Source of the DNA: an uncultured Bacteroidia bacterium
GTDB lineage: Bacteria; Bacteroidota; Bacteroidia; Bacteroidales; F082
Direction: 5' to 3'
Assembly (NCBI GenBank): GCA_902794155.1
Contig: CADBGN010000005.1
Location: 25,211-89,210 of the forward strand
Length of the DNA stretch: 64,000 bases
How positions within the stretch are numbered: position 1 is the stretch's first letter; each line of letters begins with the position of its first letter. The notes under the pieces are model-generated. The model ran no database searches. It was not told the DNA's origin and was given only the letters and a program-made list of their open reading frames with translations. Made by a program: the position numbers and the translations under genes. Below are positions 39,720-50,836 of this stretch, piece after piece.

Positions 39720-42700
39720 ATGTTACCACTACAACAAGCATACGAAGTCAGGCAGTCGGTGCTGGAATACATCAAGGCCACGTTCCGATTTAAGGAGCAG
39801 GATGTATATGATGCATTTTACAGCTTTATCGAAGACGAGAGAGACGGGCTGTTCAAGGGACCTTACATTTCACTGAAGACGCCATTTGTGAAGGCTACAG
39901 AAGAGCAAATGAACGCCATTCCCTTGGACATCAAGCCCGGATTTCTGCCTCATTTGCATCAAATCAAAGCTTTTGACCGCCTGAACTCAAAAGATGGACA
40001 TCAGCCACAGCCTACCTTGCTGACTACGGGCACCGGCTCGGGTAAGACGGAGTGCTTCATGTACCCCATCCTTGACTATTGCTATCGGTGCAATAAGTTC
40101 GGACATCAGCCAGGGGTGAAGGTCATCATCATGTACCCGATGAATGCCTTGGCCACAGACCAAGCCAAGCGTTTGGCCGAAATCATCTATGGCTCCGAAG
40201 AGCATCATCCTTTGCGGGGAAAAGTGACGGCGGGATTGTTCATCGGCGAGGGCACCAACAAAAAGGATTATCCCACCATCATGGGAGAACACAATATCAT
40301 CGAGAACCGTGACAGCATCATCGACACAGTGCCCGACATCGTTCTCACAAATTTCAAGATGTTGGACTATGCCTTGATGAAGCAGCACTTCCGTGGGATT
40401 TGGGAAGGCAACCTTGGTGTGGACAACCCCGCTTTGCGCTATATCGTGTTGGACGAGTTGCACACCTACGACGGTGCACAAGGCACCGATGTGGCCAACC
40501 TGATTCGCCGACTGAAGCTGAAGCTCAACCTGCAAGAGGGACAGATGTGTCCTGTGGGAACATCAGCCACCATCGGCAATGGGGACGACAGCAAGACCTT
40601 GCTTTGCGATTATGCTTCAAGCGTGTTTGGCGAGGAGTTCCAGCCCGATAGCGTCATTGAGGAACACCGTGTAGCCGTTGATGATTTCTTCGAAGACTAT
40701 TTGACGGAGGACTTGCCACCAGAGGAGCTGCTGAAGAAATGCGTGTTTGAAGATGACACGACGGAGAGTTATCTGAAGAGGATCAAAAAAGTGTGGCTGC
40801 CCGACGTGAAGGATGATAGCGTGGCCATCGGAAAGGAATTGCGGACGATGAAGATAGTTCGTGACCTTTTGGCTGTGACTTCCAAGGGCATAAAGACCAT
40901 AAACGAGTTAGTTGAAGAGCTGTCGGACATCAATCTTCAATTCAAGGCGCTGGTAAAAAGAAGCGAGAGGAACGGCGTGATAGTGCTGGAGTCGCTTCTT
41001 GCCTTGATTTCGGAATCAAAGCTTGAATCGAACGGATTACTGTTCCCCATGTTGTACTTGCAAGTACAGCTATGGCAACGTGAGTTGAGCGGAATCTTGC
41101 GATATGTGCAGCCCTATCCAGAGTTTACCTGGCGCGATGGTGACAAGAAGGATATCGTCGCACTCCCGATGTATTTCTGTAGGGATTGCGGAGCGAGCGG
41201 ATGGATTACCAGCATCAAAGAAAGGGATACAAAGTTTAATTGTAACGTCAAGACCATCAACACCCTTTTCATGGAACATTCAGACGAAATCGTGTTGATG
41301 AATACGGAGTCAGGCAAGCATGAGCCTTTCGATGAATACATGAATGAATTCTCCAAGAACCAATCGGTATTCGTCAACATGGAGAACCTGAGCATTGTAG
41401 ATGCGAAAGATCCCAAGCGTTTCAAGGTTCGTGTCTGTTCCAGAATCGTCAAGAGAAAGAAAGGCGAAGGACATGTTTTCTCGGAGAATTGTCCGGAGTG
41501 CAACAATCTGTCACTGGCTATCATTGGTGGCCGTACCTCCACGTTGTCGTCGGTGGCCATCAGCCAAGTGATGGCGAGCGATTTTGAGACGGTTGACGAA
41601 AAAGGCAGGAAGATACTGACCTTCACCAACAGTGTACAGGATGCCGCATATCAGGCAGGCTTCTATGAGGCCAGAACCTATCGTTTCCTGTTCCGTCAGT
41701 CGATGCAGAAGTACCTGAACACCGTGGGTAAGCCCATCACATTGGCGGATTTGCAGAAGGGTTTCAAGGACTACTGGAAAGCGCAACTGGCAGGCGACGA
41801 GTATTATTACCGTTTCATGCCTTCTGACTTGCTCATGAAGATAGACCTTGACAAAAACTACCGTTGGGCAGGGCAACTTACCGACGCATTCAAAGAAGAG
41901 TTTGACGAGCGGATGGATTGGGAAATCTGTTCGGAGTTTGGCTTGAATGCCCAAGTGGGTCGTACTTTGGAGAAGACCGGTGCATCGGCCACATTCTTCC
42001 AAGAGACACAACTGAAGGCTGTTTTTGAAGGCATGAAGGAATGGCTTGATGAAAATGAACTCGGCTATATCGGTGAGGATGAAGACAAGTTCTGCCGATT
42101 CTTAAACGGCGTGTTGCATAGGATGCGTATCCGTGGCGGGGTTGACCATCCTTTTTTGGAGGAATACCGCGCCAAGAAGCTGAATCCTTTTGACCTGAAC
42201 TGGACATATAATGCAAAGCATTTCCTGAACAAGTGTTATGGAAACAGCACGAAGGTTCCAAGGCTGATTGGCACGAGTACGAGCCAGCCAGCGATAGACA
42301 CCTTGGATTGCACGGCTTGCAGGAACGATAAGGCATCCAATTGGTTCAGCATCTATTTCCATAAGAGTTTTGATGATGCCAATCATTTTATGATTACGTT
42401 CATGCTGATCAACGACTTCTATGCGAAGTTGTTTGAGACCTTGGAGGCACAAGGCTTGGTCAATGCTGTGGAGAGCGCGAACGTGGGTGTCAATTATGCC
42501 ATTGTTCCCAAGGCAATTTGGGTGGAACCCAAGGTGAGCCATTACAAATGCGACGGCTGTCAATCGATGCTGTGCGTGGGTACGGACGACAGCTTCTCGG
42601 ACGGTGCTAAATGCTTGGACTATAAATGCCTTGGAAAGTACCAAGGCCCCATACCGTTGGGTTATAACTACTACCAGATGGTATATAACCGTCGGACTTC

Positions 42701-45700
42701 GCCGCGCATCTATGCGAGAGACCATACGGGATTGTTGGAGCGTTCGAAGCGCGAGGAGTTGGAAAGGGATTTCAAGAATCATCCCAATTTCAATTCCGTC
42801 AATGCACTATCGGCCACATCGACGTTGGAGATGGGTATTGACATCGGCGACTTGAATGTGGTGGGCAATACCATGATACCACCCAAGCCTAGCAATTACT
42901 TGCAGCGCATAGGACGTGCTGGGCGTAAGCAAGGCTCAGCCTTGATCTTGAACTATGCCCATAGAGACAAAGCTCATGACATGTATTATTTTGCTGAGCC
43001 GATGGAAATGATGGAAGGTGAAGTGGCCACGCCCGGGTGCTTCTTGGGAGCCAAGGACATCATGCGCCGTCATTTCCTGGCCTACTGCATCGATACGTGG
43101 ATCACCATAGACACCACACACAGAATACCTAACAGAATCATAGAGCTGAGGTTATCGACCGAGACGTTCAGTGACAGTAACTTCTTCATCAATCAGATTA
43201 TCCAATACATTCGCGACAACCATCTTAGCTTGGTGGAGAAATTCAGGAAGCATTATCCGACTGATGTCCAACCTGTGATTGATGGGTTGTCGTATAGTTT
43301 GGAAGGACAAGGTAGGTTCTATCAGCGCATTTTGGATGAGTTCCAAAACCTGTTAGACGAGATTACCCAAATCTCAAAGGATTTGGATGAAATCAACGCT
43401 ATCCTGGCAAGGATGCAACAAACAGACCCTGCCTATTTGGACATGATATCGCAAAGGAAAGGGCTGAAAGCACACAAGAAAGCGATTGGTGACATGGAAG
43501 TCATCGAGTTTATGACCAATGCGGGCCTGCTTCCCAACTATGCCTTTCCTGAGACGGGAGTCCAACTGAAGGCGACTATCTATTCAAGGAAAGCAAAGAA
43601 CGACAGCGACGAGAACCAATCGGAGCCACAGGTGATAGAGTTGGTGAGGCCAGCCTCATCAGGAATCAAGGAGCTTGCGCCAGGAAACAAATTCTATACG
43701 CAAGGCTTTCAGCTTGGCATTGATGGAATCAACACCTTTGATTTCAAGGATTCGTTGAAGACCATGCATTTCTGCTCGGAATGCGATTGCATTGCCATGG
43801 AAGGAGATCCCGGATACAATGATGCAGCATGTCCCAAATGCAAAAGCCCGTCGTGGGGAGCCAACAAGCATCTGTTCTTGAAGTTCACCAATGCAAGAAG
43901 CAATATCATCAAGCAGGACTCGGTGTTGGACGACAGCAAGGAGGAACGTGATAATGAGCGGTACCATCTGCTGAAGCATTTCCGATTCAATACGCAGCCA
44001 GGAATGGTCTCATACGGATTGAAGAAAATACCGTTTGGCATAGAATTCTGCAAGGATGTGGATTTAACGGAGGTGAACTATGGTATGCAGGAGCATTATT
44101 CGACCAACCAAAAAGTGAACGGCAATCCCCATGTTTCAGACAAGGGATTCATCGTGTGCAAGGATTGCGGACATGCCGTGCCAGTTGTGGGTTCGGGGTA
44201 CGAAGCCGAAAAGTTGCATTATAAGTTCTGCAAGCACAAGGATCTTGCCTATCCACCAAGGAGACCGGAAGATGATGTGTTCCAGACCATGTATCTGTAT
44301 CGACAAATCAAGACGGAAGCCATCAAGATCTTGCTGCCGGTGATGCTGTTTGATGCAGAAGCCACCATTCAGCTTTTCAAGGCCGGTATTGAACTGGGAA
44401 TGCGGCACTACTATAAAAGTTCGCCAGAGCACATCCGTCTGGAGACCTACAGGGAATATAACGACGGCAACCAAAACTTTGACAACTACTTGGTCATGTA
44501 TGACACCATACCTGGCGGAACGGGATATTTGTCGAAACTGGTCAAGACGGAGGCCTTTACAGAGCTGTTGACCGTGGCATACAAGGCCATCAGCGAATGC
44601 AAGTGCAAGTTTGAAGGCAAAGATGGTTGCTACCATTGCATATTGAACTATGGCAACCAGTTCATCAGAGAGGATTTGAGCAGGGCAAGGGCTGAGAGCT
44701 TGTTTGAGAAGATTGTGGCCGCATCGGACAGCTGGGAAGAGATCAAAGGCTCGCTTGGAACGCTGACCAAGAATGGCCAACTCGAAGACAGCGAATTGGA
44801 ATTGAAATTTATCAAGACTTTAAGAGAGTTAGCCGAGAAACAGGGCTGGACATTCAAACAAGAGCTTGACATAGACACCTATAGATATCTGCTTGACATT
44901 GATACACCGAAGGTCAAGGTGCATTATGACATCATACCGCAGTTCAAGTTGGCGGCAGCATACGGCGTGTCGCACTACACTGTTCCTGATTTCCAGTTTA
45001 TCTGCACCTCAGCCAACGTTGACGGGAATGCGATAGCCAAAGAGAAACTGCCGCTTTGGTCGATATTCTTGGACGGCTATCAATTCCATGCGGCAGGCGA
45101 CTGTGTGCGTTTCTACAACGACTTTGAGAAGCGAGAGGCTATCCGTGCATCCAAGATGGCTCCGATACGTTCGTGGACGCTGACATGGGACGACTTGACG
45201 AACTTTGACGAGCGAAAACCCGATGCGTTGATGCACAGCGATGAGGTCGGTTATGACAGCGAGATGGCTGGTTTGATGAATGAGATGGAACGCTTCATCT
45301 ACGTCTTGCTGCATCCCGATTTGAAAGGACTGGTCTCGGAAGCTTATAGCATGGTTTCGAACTGGGGCATTTCGGAGAAGGAGATTTGCGGGATTGGACA
45401 TATTGACCAAGCTATTGCCCAAAATGTTGCGGATGAGCTTGAGAACACTGTCACGGATGAAGAGAAAGAAGCGGAGAACTTCTTTGTAAAAACGAGCTTC
45501 ATCAAACCTTGCCAGTTGTATTCCGGCTCAGCATGGTATATCAGGTATGTAGAGGAAGGCGAAGAGGCTGACGCGGTGCGTTATGATTGGAAACTGAATG
45601 AAGGCCTGGGTGTTATCGACAAGGCCGAATGGGAGGAGTTCTGGCACCGATACAATATCCTGCAACTGTTTGAGAAGCAAGAGCTGAGTGAGGAGGCAGA

Positions 45701-45971
45701 GACGGATTATGAGGAAGTGGTACAGTACTATCCTGGGCTGGAGAGCATCGTCAAGCATCTGATAGAATATCATGTGCCATTCAATCCTGAAGGTGGATTC
45801 TCTATCTTTGATGAAAGCGGAGCATTGCTTGCCGAAGCCGACTTGGGATTTGAAGACTCGAAGTTGGTCATCAATCCCTTTAGTGAAGAAGACAATGCTG
45901 CATTCGAAAAGAATGGGTATAAGGTCATTGATCCAGCCGAGTTTGCCATTGAGTTAGTAATAAAAAAATAG
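39720..45971 (+). CDS. DruE-like giant helicase with DUF1998-type region and nuclease-like C-terminus
   Basis: 2083 residues, the length expected for DruE of Druantia. Helicase motifs: [10 protein letters not shown] (about 100-109), [14 protein letters not shown] (244-257), GTSATIG (279-285), [16 protein letters not shown] and [14 protein letters not shown] (about 1060-1073). Zinc-type CxxC pairs occur in the middle ([16 protein letters not shown]). The DUF1998 signature [10 protein letters not shown] with [20 protein letters not shown] is near 1595-1645. Beyond it, VPDFQF (about 1754) and [11 protein letters not shown] (about 1781) match the Vsr/PD-(D/E)XK-like tail seen in related helicases. 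It could also be seen as fused DrmA plus DrmB. It probably translocates on and degrades foreign DNA. Confidence 0.8.
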   Translation: MLPLQQAYEVRQSVLEYIKATFRFKEQDVYDAFYSFIEDERDGLFKGPYISLKTPFVKATEEQMNAIPLDIKPGFLPHLHQIKAFDRLNSKDGHQPQPTLLTTGTGSGKTECFMYPILDYCYRCNKFGHQPGVKVIIMYPMNALATDQAKRLAEIIYGSEEHHPLRGKVTAGLFIGEGTNKKDYPTIMGEHNIIENRDSIIDTVPDIVLTNFKMLDYALMKQHFRGIWEGNLGVDNPALRYIVLDELHTYDGAQGTDVANLIRRLKLKLNLQEGQMCPVGTSATIGNGDDSKTLLCDYASSVFGEEFQPDSVIEEHRVAVDDFFEDYLTEDLPPEELLKKCVFEDDTTESYLKRIKKVWLPDVKDDSVAIGKELRTMKIVRDLLAVTSKGIKTINELVEELSDINLQFKALVKRSERNGVIVLESLLALISESKLESNGLLFPMLYLQVQLWQRELSGILRYVQPYPEFTWRDGDKKDIVALPMYFCRDCGASGWITSIKERDTKFNCNVKTINTLFMEHSDEIVLMNTESGKHEPFDEYMNEFSKNQSVFVNMENLSIVDAKDPKRFKVRVCSRIVKRKKGEGHVFSENCPECNNLSLAIIGGRTSTLSSVAISQVMASDFETVDEKGRKILTFTNSVQDAAYQAGFYEARTYRFLFRQSMQKYLNTVGKPITLADLQKGFKDYWKAQLAGDEYYYRFMPSDLLMKIDLDKNYRWAGQLTDAFKEEFDERMDWEICSEFGLNAQVGRTLEKTGASATFFQETQLKAVFEGMKEWLDENELGYIGEDEDKFCRFLNGVLHRMRIRGGVDHPFLEEYRAKKLNPFDLNWTYNAKHFLNKCYGNSTKVPRLIGTSTSQPAIDTLDCTACRNDKASNWFSIYFHKSFDDANHFMITFMLINDFYAKLFETLEAQGLVNAVESANVGVNYAIVPKAIWVEPKVSHYKCDGCQSMLCVGTDDSFSDGAKCLDYKCLGKYQGPIPLGYNYYQMVYNRRTSPRIYARDHTGLLERSKREELERDFKNHPNFNSVNALSATSTLEMGIDIGDLNVVGNTMIPPKPSNYLQRIGRAGRKQGSALILNYAHRDKAHDMYYFAEPMEMMEGEVATPGCFLGAKDIMRRHFLAYCIDTWITIDTTHRIPNRIIELRLSTETFSDSNFFINQIIQYIRDNHLSLVEKFRKHYPTDVQPVIDGLSYSLEGQGRFYQRILDEFQNLLDEITQISKDLDEINAILARMQQTDPAYLDMISQRKGLKAHKKAIGDMEVIEFMTNAGLLPNYAFPETGVQLKATIYSRKAKNDSDENQSEPQVIELVRPASSGIKELAPGNKFYTQGFQLGIDGINTFDFKDSLKTMHFCSECDCIAMEGDPGYNDAACPKCKSPSWGANKHLFLKFTNARSNIIKQDSVLDDSKEERDNERYHLLKHFRFNTQPGMVSYGLKKIPFGIEFCKDVDLTEVNYGMQEHYSTNQKVNGNPHVSDKGFIVCKDCGHAVPVVGSGYEAEKLHYKFCKHKDLAYPPRRPEDDVFQTMYLYRQIKTEAIKILLPVMLFDAEATIQLFKAGIELGMRHYYKSSPEHIRLETYREYNDGNQNFDNYLVMYDTIPGGTGYLSKLVKTEAFTELLTVAYKAISECKCKFEGKDGCYHCILNYGNQFIREDLSRARAESLFEKIVAASDSWEEIKGSLGTLTKNGQLEDSELELKFIKTLRELAEKQGWTFKQELDIDTYRYLLDIDTPKVKVHYDIIPQFKLAAAYGVSHYTVPDFQFICTSANVDGNAIAKEKLPLWSIFLDGYQFHAAGDCVRFYNDFEKREAIRASKMAPIRSWTLTWDDLTNFDERKPDALMHSDEVGYDSEMAGLMNEMERFIYVLLHPDLKGLVSEAYSMVSNWGISEKEICGIGHIDQAIAQNVADELENTVTDEEKEAENFFVKTSFIKPCQLYSGSAWYIRYVEEGEEADAVRYDWKLNEGLGVIDKAEWEEFWHRYNILQLFEKQELSEEAETDYEEVVQYYPGLESIVKHLIEYHVPFNPEGGFSIFDESGALLAEADLGFEDSKLVINPFSEEDNAAFEKNGYKVIDPAEFAIELVIKK

Positions 45972-45978
45972 ACAAAAT

Positions 45979-48084
45979 ATGAGACTGTTCTTATCTGAAA
46001 CATTTTTCGAGAAGATGATTGTTCTTCCGAAATCCATCCAGCAAAAAGTGCTGGTTTTCCAACAGAAATTCAGAGCCAATGTTGCTTCTTCGGCGATACA
46101 CCTTGAACCCATCTTCAAGTATAAAGACAATGCTTTGCGGTCGGCAAGGATAGACGACGGCTATCGCGCCATTATCGGAGTGTTGGGCAATGACAACTAT
46201 ACGTTGTTGTATGTCGACCAACATGACGAAGCCTATCGATGGGCCAAGACAAAGAAGTTTGTCTGGAACGAACACATGCAAAGCTGTCAGTTGGTTCCCA
46301 TGATTGAGGAAGACGTGCCGCCGCAAATGCCCGTTGCAGCCCATGAGAGTGAGGTGGAATCAGTTGGTGCCAATGACCTGATGGCACAGATTCCATCGGA
46401 GAAGCTGTTGAAGATAGGCGTTCCCGAGGAGCTGTTGGAAAAAGTGCATGGCATCAAGGACTTGAACGATTTGGACGCGCTGAGCGATGTGTTGCCTGAA
46501 GATGCTTACGAGAATATCTTCTACGTTTTGGACAATGAATCCATCGATAGCGTCATTGCCGGCATTGAAGAAGGCATGGCGAAAGAAGGTGATGATGCAT
46601 TGCTCAGCAACAACAACCGCCGTAGGTTTATTGAGATTAGCGATGACGGCACACTGGAGCAAATCATTTCCGAAGGGATGGACAAGTGGCAATTATTCTT
46701 GCATCCGTCGCAACGCAAATTGGTTGATTGCTCATATAAAGGCACCTTGAAGGTCAGCGGTAGTGCGGGAACGGGAAAAACGATTGCGGCTTTGCATAGG
46801 TTGAATTATTTGTGTGGCAATCCAAATGCAAAAGTCTTGTTTACGACTTATACCAGGGCGTTGAGAGAGAACCTTTCGAGGCTTGTGGATAAAATGGGAG
46901 TCCAAAGGAATCGGTATGTTTTGGGAAATATCGACGAGATACTTAACAATCTTGCCCGAGACTATTCCATCTTGCCCAATGGCTATGAGGTGATGGACTA
47001 TAAAGGTGGAGACGAAAAGTCAATCAGCCTGTTCGATGAGATACTGGAGAATGAGGTTACGGAGTTTGATGCCACATTTTTGTACGCAGAGTACATCGAT
47101 GTGATTGTGTATAACAACATCAAGGAAGAGAGCGCCTATCTTAGACAATCGAGGGCAGGAAGGACGAGGTCGTTGTCGAGAAAGCAGCGAATGGAGATTT
47201 GGCGCCTTGTTGAAAAGTATGTGGAACGCAAGAAGGAGGAAAAGAAAGTCGATAGATTAGAGTTGTTCAATATCGCAGCCAATTACTTCAACGAGAAAGA
47301 AACTCGTCCGTTCACCAATGTGATTGTAGATGAGTTCCAGGATTTCTCCAATCCTGAGCTGCGATTCTTGCGCTCCTTGGTTGCAGAAGGACAGAACGAC
47401 CTGTTCTTGGTAGGCGATCCTTTCCAACGGATATACAAGGGCAGGAAGATGAACTTTGCGGCTGCTGGAATCAATGTTAGAGGCAACCGTAGCCGAAAGC
47501 TGAAGGTGAACTATAGGACCACCGAGGAAATCAAGAAGGTGGCAGTCTCTGTCGTCAGCGGACAAAAGTACGATGACATGGACGGTGGTGAAGAAAACAA
47601 TAACGGCTATGTTTCCCTTATGCATGGCACGAGGCCTGTGTACAAATTTGTTGACGATGCCCAAAAAGAGGTTGAAGCGGTGATGGACTTCATCCAGGAT
47701 TGCCTTGATGCAGGCATGAAGCCAAACGAGATTTGCGTGGCAGCCAGGTCAGCCAATATGACTAAGCCCGTAAAAGATGCTCTTCATCACAAGGGCATCA
47801 GCTATGCTGAAAAAAACATCAACTCGGACGGCGTGGCTATATGCACCATGCATTCGATAAAAGGCTTAGAGTTTAGAGCCGTGGCTGTGATGGGTGTAAA
47901 TGAAAGGAACATGCCTTCAGAAGAAAGCGCAGACCCAAGATTCCAAAGCATGGATAGTGTGGAGAAGAAAGAGTATTTGATGAATGTCAGATCCTTGCTC
48001 TACGTTGCCATTACCCGTGCCCGTGATGTCGTTCTGATAACGGGATATGGCCAGAAATGCAAGTTGCTGGATAGTATTGGCTGA
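45979..48084 (+). CDS. UvrD-type SF1 helicase with N-terminal RelE/ParE-like domain
   Basis: A 701-residue protein. Residues 1-95 (MRLFLSETFFEKMIVLPKSI ... RIDDGYRAIIGVLGNDNYTL, LLYVDQHDEAYRWA) have the RelE/ParE toxin fold pattern. After a 150-residue acidic linker comes an SF1A helicase: GSAGTGKT (259-266), IVDEFQDF (449-456), VGDPFQRIY, LKVNYRTTEEI, TMHSIKGLEF (621-630) and LYVAITRARD. UvrD-like enzymes unwind 3' to 5'. Fusion with a RelE-like domain also occurs in other bacterial helicases as far as I know, where the domain may bind DNA rather than act as a toxin. It is the last gene, seven bases after the DruE-like gene. No terminator directly follows. Confidence 0.8.
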   Translation: MRLFLSETFFEKMIVLPKSIQQKVLVFQQKFRANVASSAIHLEPIFKYKDNALRSARIDDGYRAIIGVLGNDNYTLLYVDQHDEAYRWAKTKKFVWNEHMQSCQLVPMIEEDVPPQMPVAAHESEVESVGANDLMAQIPSEKLLKIGVPEELLEKVHGIKDLNDLDALSDVLPEDAYENIFYVLDNESIDSVIAGIEEGMAKEGDDALLSNNNRRRFIEISDDGTLEQIISEGMDKWQLFLHPSQRKLVDCSYKGTLKVSGSAGTGKTIAALHRLNYLCGNPNAKVLFTTYTRALRENLSRLVDKMGVQRNRYVLGNIDEILNNLARDYSILPNGYEVMDYKGGDEKSISLFDEILENEVTEFDATFLYAEYIDVIVYNNIKEESAYLRQSRAGRTRSLSRKQRMEIWRLVEKYVERKKEEKKVDRLELFNIAANYFNEKETRPFTNVIVDEFQDFSNPELRFLRSLVAEGQNDLFLVGDPFQRIYKGRKMNFAAAGINVRGNRSRKLKVNYRTTEEIKKVAVSVVSGQKYDDMDGGEENNNGYVSLMHGTRPVYKFVDDAQKEVEAVMDFIQDCLDAGMKPNEICVAARSANMTKPVKDALHHKGISYAEKNINSDGVAICTMHSIKGLEFRAVAVMGVNERNMPSEESADPRFQSMDSVEKKEYLMNVRSLLYVAITRARDVVLITGYGQKCKLLDSIG

Positions 48085-48463
48085 GGGTAAAGGTGTTATA
48101 GAAAACCTTTTCCTCCCGGAAAATCCGAATGGAAAGTCAGGAAAACGTATGGCGAAAAATAGTATCTTCGATGGATTGGAATTGTAAAAGACAGAAGTGA
48201 TGGACAATTTAAGACCCGGTTGGGGGGTACGCGAAAGAATAGATTATTTGAATTAGTATAAAATGCTAAATAAATAAAAAGCTGATATTTCTGGATTTAG
48301 ACTGGACTGTGGCCGGAAGGATGTGTGTATTGATAGGATTGGGGGAAATTGGATTGGAAGTTTAATACTGGTCGTATGTAATACTTTTCACTTCTTCCTA
48401 CTGCTGTCATATTATAATAGGTGCAGGGTTAAAGATGCATTACGAGGAGTTAGATAGGCCCAA

Positions 48464-48485
48464 ATGTTTCACCTATGTTTCACCT
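48464..48485. repeat. Perfect 11-bp tandem repeat near the tRNA cluster
   Basis: ATGTTTCACCT occurs twice back to back, 59 bases from the tRNA-Leu gene. It lies in the 400-base gap after the defence operon (48085-48493), which otherwise shows no gene. It could be an integrase arm-site remnant or slippage. Confidence 0.7.
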
Positions 48486-48493
48486 AAATAAAG

Positions 48494-48536
48494 AAAAAAC
48501 CTCTGTAAACGCTTGTAAACAAACAATCTACAGAGG
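48494..48536 (-). terminator. Intrinsic terminator of the tRNA operon
   Basis: An 8-bp stem CCTCTGTA/TACAGAGG (48500-48507 with 48529-48536), followed on the minus strand by six T. Located nine bases past tRNA-Leu. Confidence 0.8.
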
Positions 48537-48544
48537 ATTCTGCG

Positions 48545-48629
48545 TACCCGAGGCCGGGCTCGAACCGGCACGCCTTTAAAGGGCAAGGGATTTTAAGTCC
48601 CTCGTGTCTACCAATTCCACCACTCAGGC
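48545..48629 (-). tRNA. tRNA-Leu (UAA)
   Basis: 85 nt with a long variable arm, as expected for Leu. Anticodon loop CTTAAAA gives UAA. The D-loop TGGTAGAC and T-arm GGTTCGAGCC are typical, and the acceptor stem GCCTGAG/CTCGGGT pairs with wobble. CCA is not encoded. It is the last gene of a Gly-Gly-Leu operon. Confidence 0.92.
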
Positions 48630-48652
48630 ACTTACACAAAAAGACCTTGTGG

Positions 48653-48725
<73 letters not shown>

Positions 48726-48819
48726 TTCGCTTCGCGAATCGGGGTTTCTGTCGCGACTCGGCATAATCAAACTACGTATGCTTCTGCTCTCACTGCTCCA
48801 GAAACACCGCCTGGCTTTG

Positions 48820-48892
<73 letters not shown>

Positions 48893-48954
48893 TTTGCTTG
48901 CAAATCGGGAACCTTATCACTTTCGCTCAAGGTTTCCGCTTGCGAATTGCGCGG

Positions 48955-48962
48955 CAAAAGTA
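48955..48962 (-). promoter_or_regulatory. -7 box TACTTTTG of the tRNA operon
   Basis: Exact TAnnTTTG on the minus strand, 63 bases before the first tRNA-Gly. Confidence 0.65.
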
Positions 48963-49059
48963 CAACTTTTTTCAATACTGCAAACATTTTTGAGAAAATT
49001 TTTCTTTCTTTGTAGTTTTTTCGCTGTTTTTGCGTCAAATAGACAAACGATTCTGAACG

Positions 49060-49424
49060 ATGAAAAAGGAAGAAACGGAATTTGCGACTCGTTCAAGGGG
49101 CAATGCGACGTGAAGACTTGGATTTGGCGCGTCAGCCTCAACACCTGCCTCACCGCCGAGCGCAAGAAGAAACGCAGCGTGGAGACCGTGCCGCTCTCAA
49201 TGGAGATCAACCTCTTCACCGACACCGACGACGACACCCGGCAAATCCAGCAACTCTACCGCCGCATCAACAAACTCGGCGTGGTCGATAGGGCCATCAT
49301 TCTGCTTTGGCTCGAAAACATGAGCTACGAAGAAATCGGGCAAATCATCGGCATCTCCACGAAGAACGTCTCCGTCAAATTGGTCAGAATCAAGGAACAA
49401 CTGAAGAAAATGTCAAACGATTAA
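49060..49424 (+). pseudogene. ECF-type sigma factor gene with internal deletion and frameshift
   Basis: The true start at 49060 reads MKKEETEFAT, the usual opening of a Bacteroidales sigma-70 family factor, then goes out of frame and stops within 20 codons. From about 49086 another frame reads DSFKGQCDVKTWIWRVSLNT and continues normally through LWLENMSYEEIGQIIGISTK and NVSVKLVRIKEQLKKM, the region 4 helix-turn-helix, to 49424. The part in between, covering most of region 2 (core binding and -10 recognition), is missing. Region 4 is intact, but no in-frame start gives a full sigma factor. It is followed at 49436 by its usual membrane partner. Confidence 0.7.
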
Positions 49425-49435
49425 AACGCAAAGCG

Positions 49436-50023
49436 ATGGAAAACAACGAATTGGAAGAAATGCGGGCGCAATTGGCTACCTTAAACGAAAAGTTGGAGAA
49501 CGAAAGCATCGTTGACGAAAAGCTTGTCAGTGAAGCCACAAAAAAACACATTTCCAAATTGCAGCGGAAACTGATTGGCAGAATCATCATGTTTACCTTG
49601 TTGGCAGCATACTTTTATTGGAAACTTGAGCTTGGTATATTTTTACTCTGGAGTTTAGGAATCCTCGTCATAAGCATTTACATGTATCTTGTGGTTCGCA
49701 AAGGCAATTCCACCTCCATGCCCGTGACGGAATACGCACGTCGGCTCCGCAAGGCCTTGAAAATCTATAAAATAGGGAATAGGTTAATGTGGATTTTGAC
49801 TATTATCCTTATATTGGCCTGGGGGACGTACGTGCTTATCTTGAATTGTATTTCAAATGAAGTTGTACCAATTACCGCCTTTGGGGTTTTCATGGTATGC
49901 TTTTTCATCGCCTTTTTTATGGGAATATATTATTATATCACCAACGTATGCATCTCGCCCGATGTCGAACTCATGTTGGAGGAGGTGTTGGAGGATTTGG
50001 AGAATGACAATCAGGATGCATAA
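49436..50023 (+). CDS. Four-span membrane protein, likely partner of the sigma factor
   Basis: 195 residues from the ATG at 49436, 11 bases after the sigma stop. The N-terminal 40 residues are a charged coiled coil (ELEEMRAQLATLNEKLENES). Four hydrophobic spans follow in two pairs (LIGRIIMFTLLAAYFYW and LGIFLLWSLGILVISIYMYL; LMWILTIILILAWGTYVLIL and AFGVFMVCFFIAFFMGIYYY). Genes of this type commonly follow ECF-like sigma factors in Bacteroidales and may act as anti-sigma or membrane sensor. With the sigma gene broken, it may be an orphan. I would not name a function. Confidence 0.65.
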   Translation: MENNELEEMRAQLATLNEKLENESIVDEKLVSEATKKHISKLQRKLIGRIIMFTLLAAYFYWKLELGIFLLWSLGILVISIYMYLVVRKGNSTSMPVTEYARRLRKALKIYKIGNRLMWILTIILILAWGTYVLILNCISNEVVPITAFGVFMVCFFIAFFMGIYYYITNVCISPDVELMLEEVLEDLENDNQDA

Positions 50024-50092
50024 CAAACGGAGTTTCATTTCAAATCCAAATCATTGAAAAGTGGTATTTTTGCAAATTAAAACAATAGAAAT

Positions 50093-50836
50093 ATGGACGA
50101 TGGAATAGGTAAAACGATAAAGCTGTTCCTGATTTGGTGGTCGTTGTATTTTGCAACTCTAATTATTGGCACCATTTTGGGGCATATCTTCAAGAACATT
50201 GAGTTCATGAAATGGACCTTGGTGACGGGTTATTTGCTCATCATCGTCTTGTTTTTCGGCAAGGATTATGTCAAATTGTCATTTGGGCGTATTGAAAAGC
50301 CTATGGTCTGGCCCGCGGTCGGAATGTCTGTCTTGATTGCCACATCTCAAGCGTTTGTTTTATTTTCAGCGTTGTCTTTGCTTGATGTTGACCTGTTATA
50401 TCAAGGCGAAGAATTAGAACGTCGTCAACAGTTTTTTTCCGGAATTGCCGGAGCGCTCAATGCTTGCATTTTTGGTCCCATAATGGAAGAAATTTGTTTT
50501 CGCGGCCTTATACTTGATGGTCTGCTGAAAACGCGATGCCGTCCGTGGTTGGCTATCCTCATCTCCGCTCTACTTTTCGCCCTGCTTCACGGATTGGGGG
50601 CGAATTTTGTCACGGCTATGTTGTTTGGAATCCTTGTCGGATGGCTCTATTGGCGCACAGGCAGCATCATCCCTGGCATCATCATCCATATAACCAACAA
50701 TTCACTCACGGCCATAGATATAAGCAATCAAACCAACGCCTTTTATCTGATTATCCTTGTCGTTAGCCTCGTTTTGCTGGTATACGGAGTCTGGTGGTTT
50801 TGGAAAAAGTCAATCAACGATTCAGCAACTTCTTAA
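50093..50836 (+). CDS. CPBP-family intramembrane glutamic protease
   Basis: A 247-residue polytopic membrane protein with about seven hydrophobic segments. It has the CPBP (Rce1/Abi-like) motifs [10 protein letters not shown] (EExxxR), FALLHG and IIIHITNN in the C-terminal half. Members cleave CAAX-like or other membrane-proximal substrates, and in bacteria they often give self-immunity to peptides or process membrane proteins. Its last 23 bases overlap the 3' end of mutS on the opposite strand. The start follows a 69-base gap after the preceding gene. Confidence 0.85.
   Translation: MDDGIGKTIKLFLIWWSLYFATLIIGTILGHIFKNIEFMKWTLVTGYLLIIVLFFGKDYVKLSFGRIEKPMVWPAVGMSVLIATSQAFVLFSALSLLDVDLLYQGEELERRQQFFSGIAGALNACIFGPIMEEICFRGLILDGLLKTRCRPWLAILISALLFALLHGLGANFVTAMLFGILVGWLYWRTGSIIPGIIIHITNNSLTAIDISNQTNAFYLIILVVSLVLLVYGVWWFWKKSINDSATS

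Noticed and set aside
25481-48084. Calling the locus plain DISARM or plain Druantia
   Set aside because: DISARM would need separate DrmA, DrmB and usually DrmC; Druantia would need DruA-D, DruM/F/G or DruH beside DruE. Neither set is present.
48894-49085. N-terminal part of the long frame over the sigma factor
   Set aside because: It runs through the tRNA promoter region and has a Phe/Ser-rich non-coding composition; the real start codon at 49060 is in another frame.
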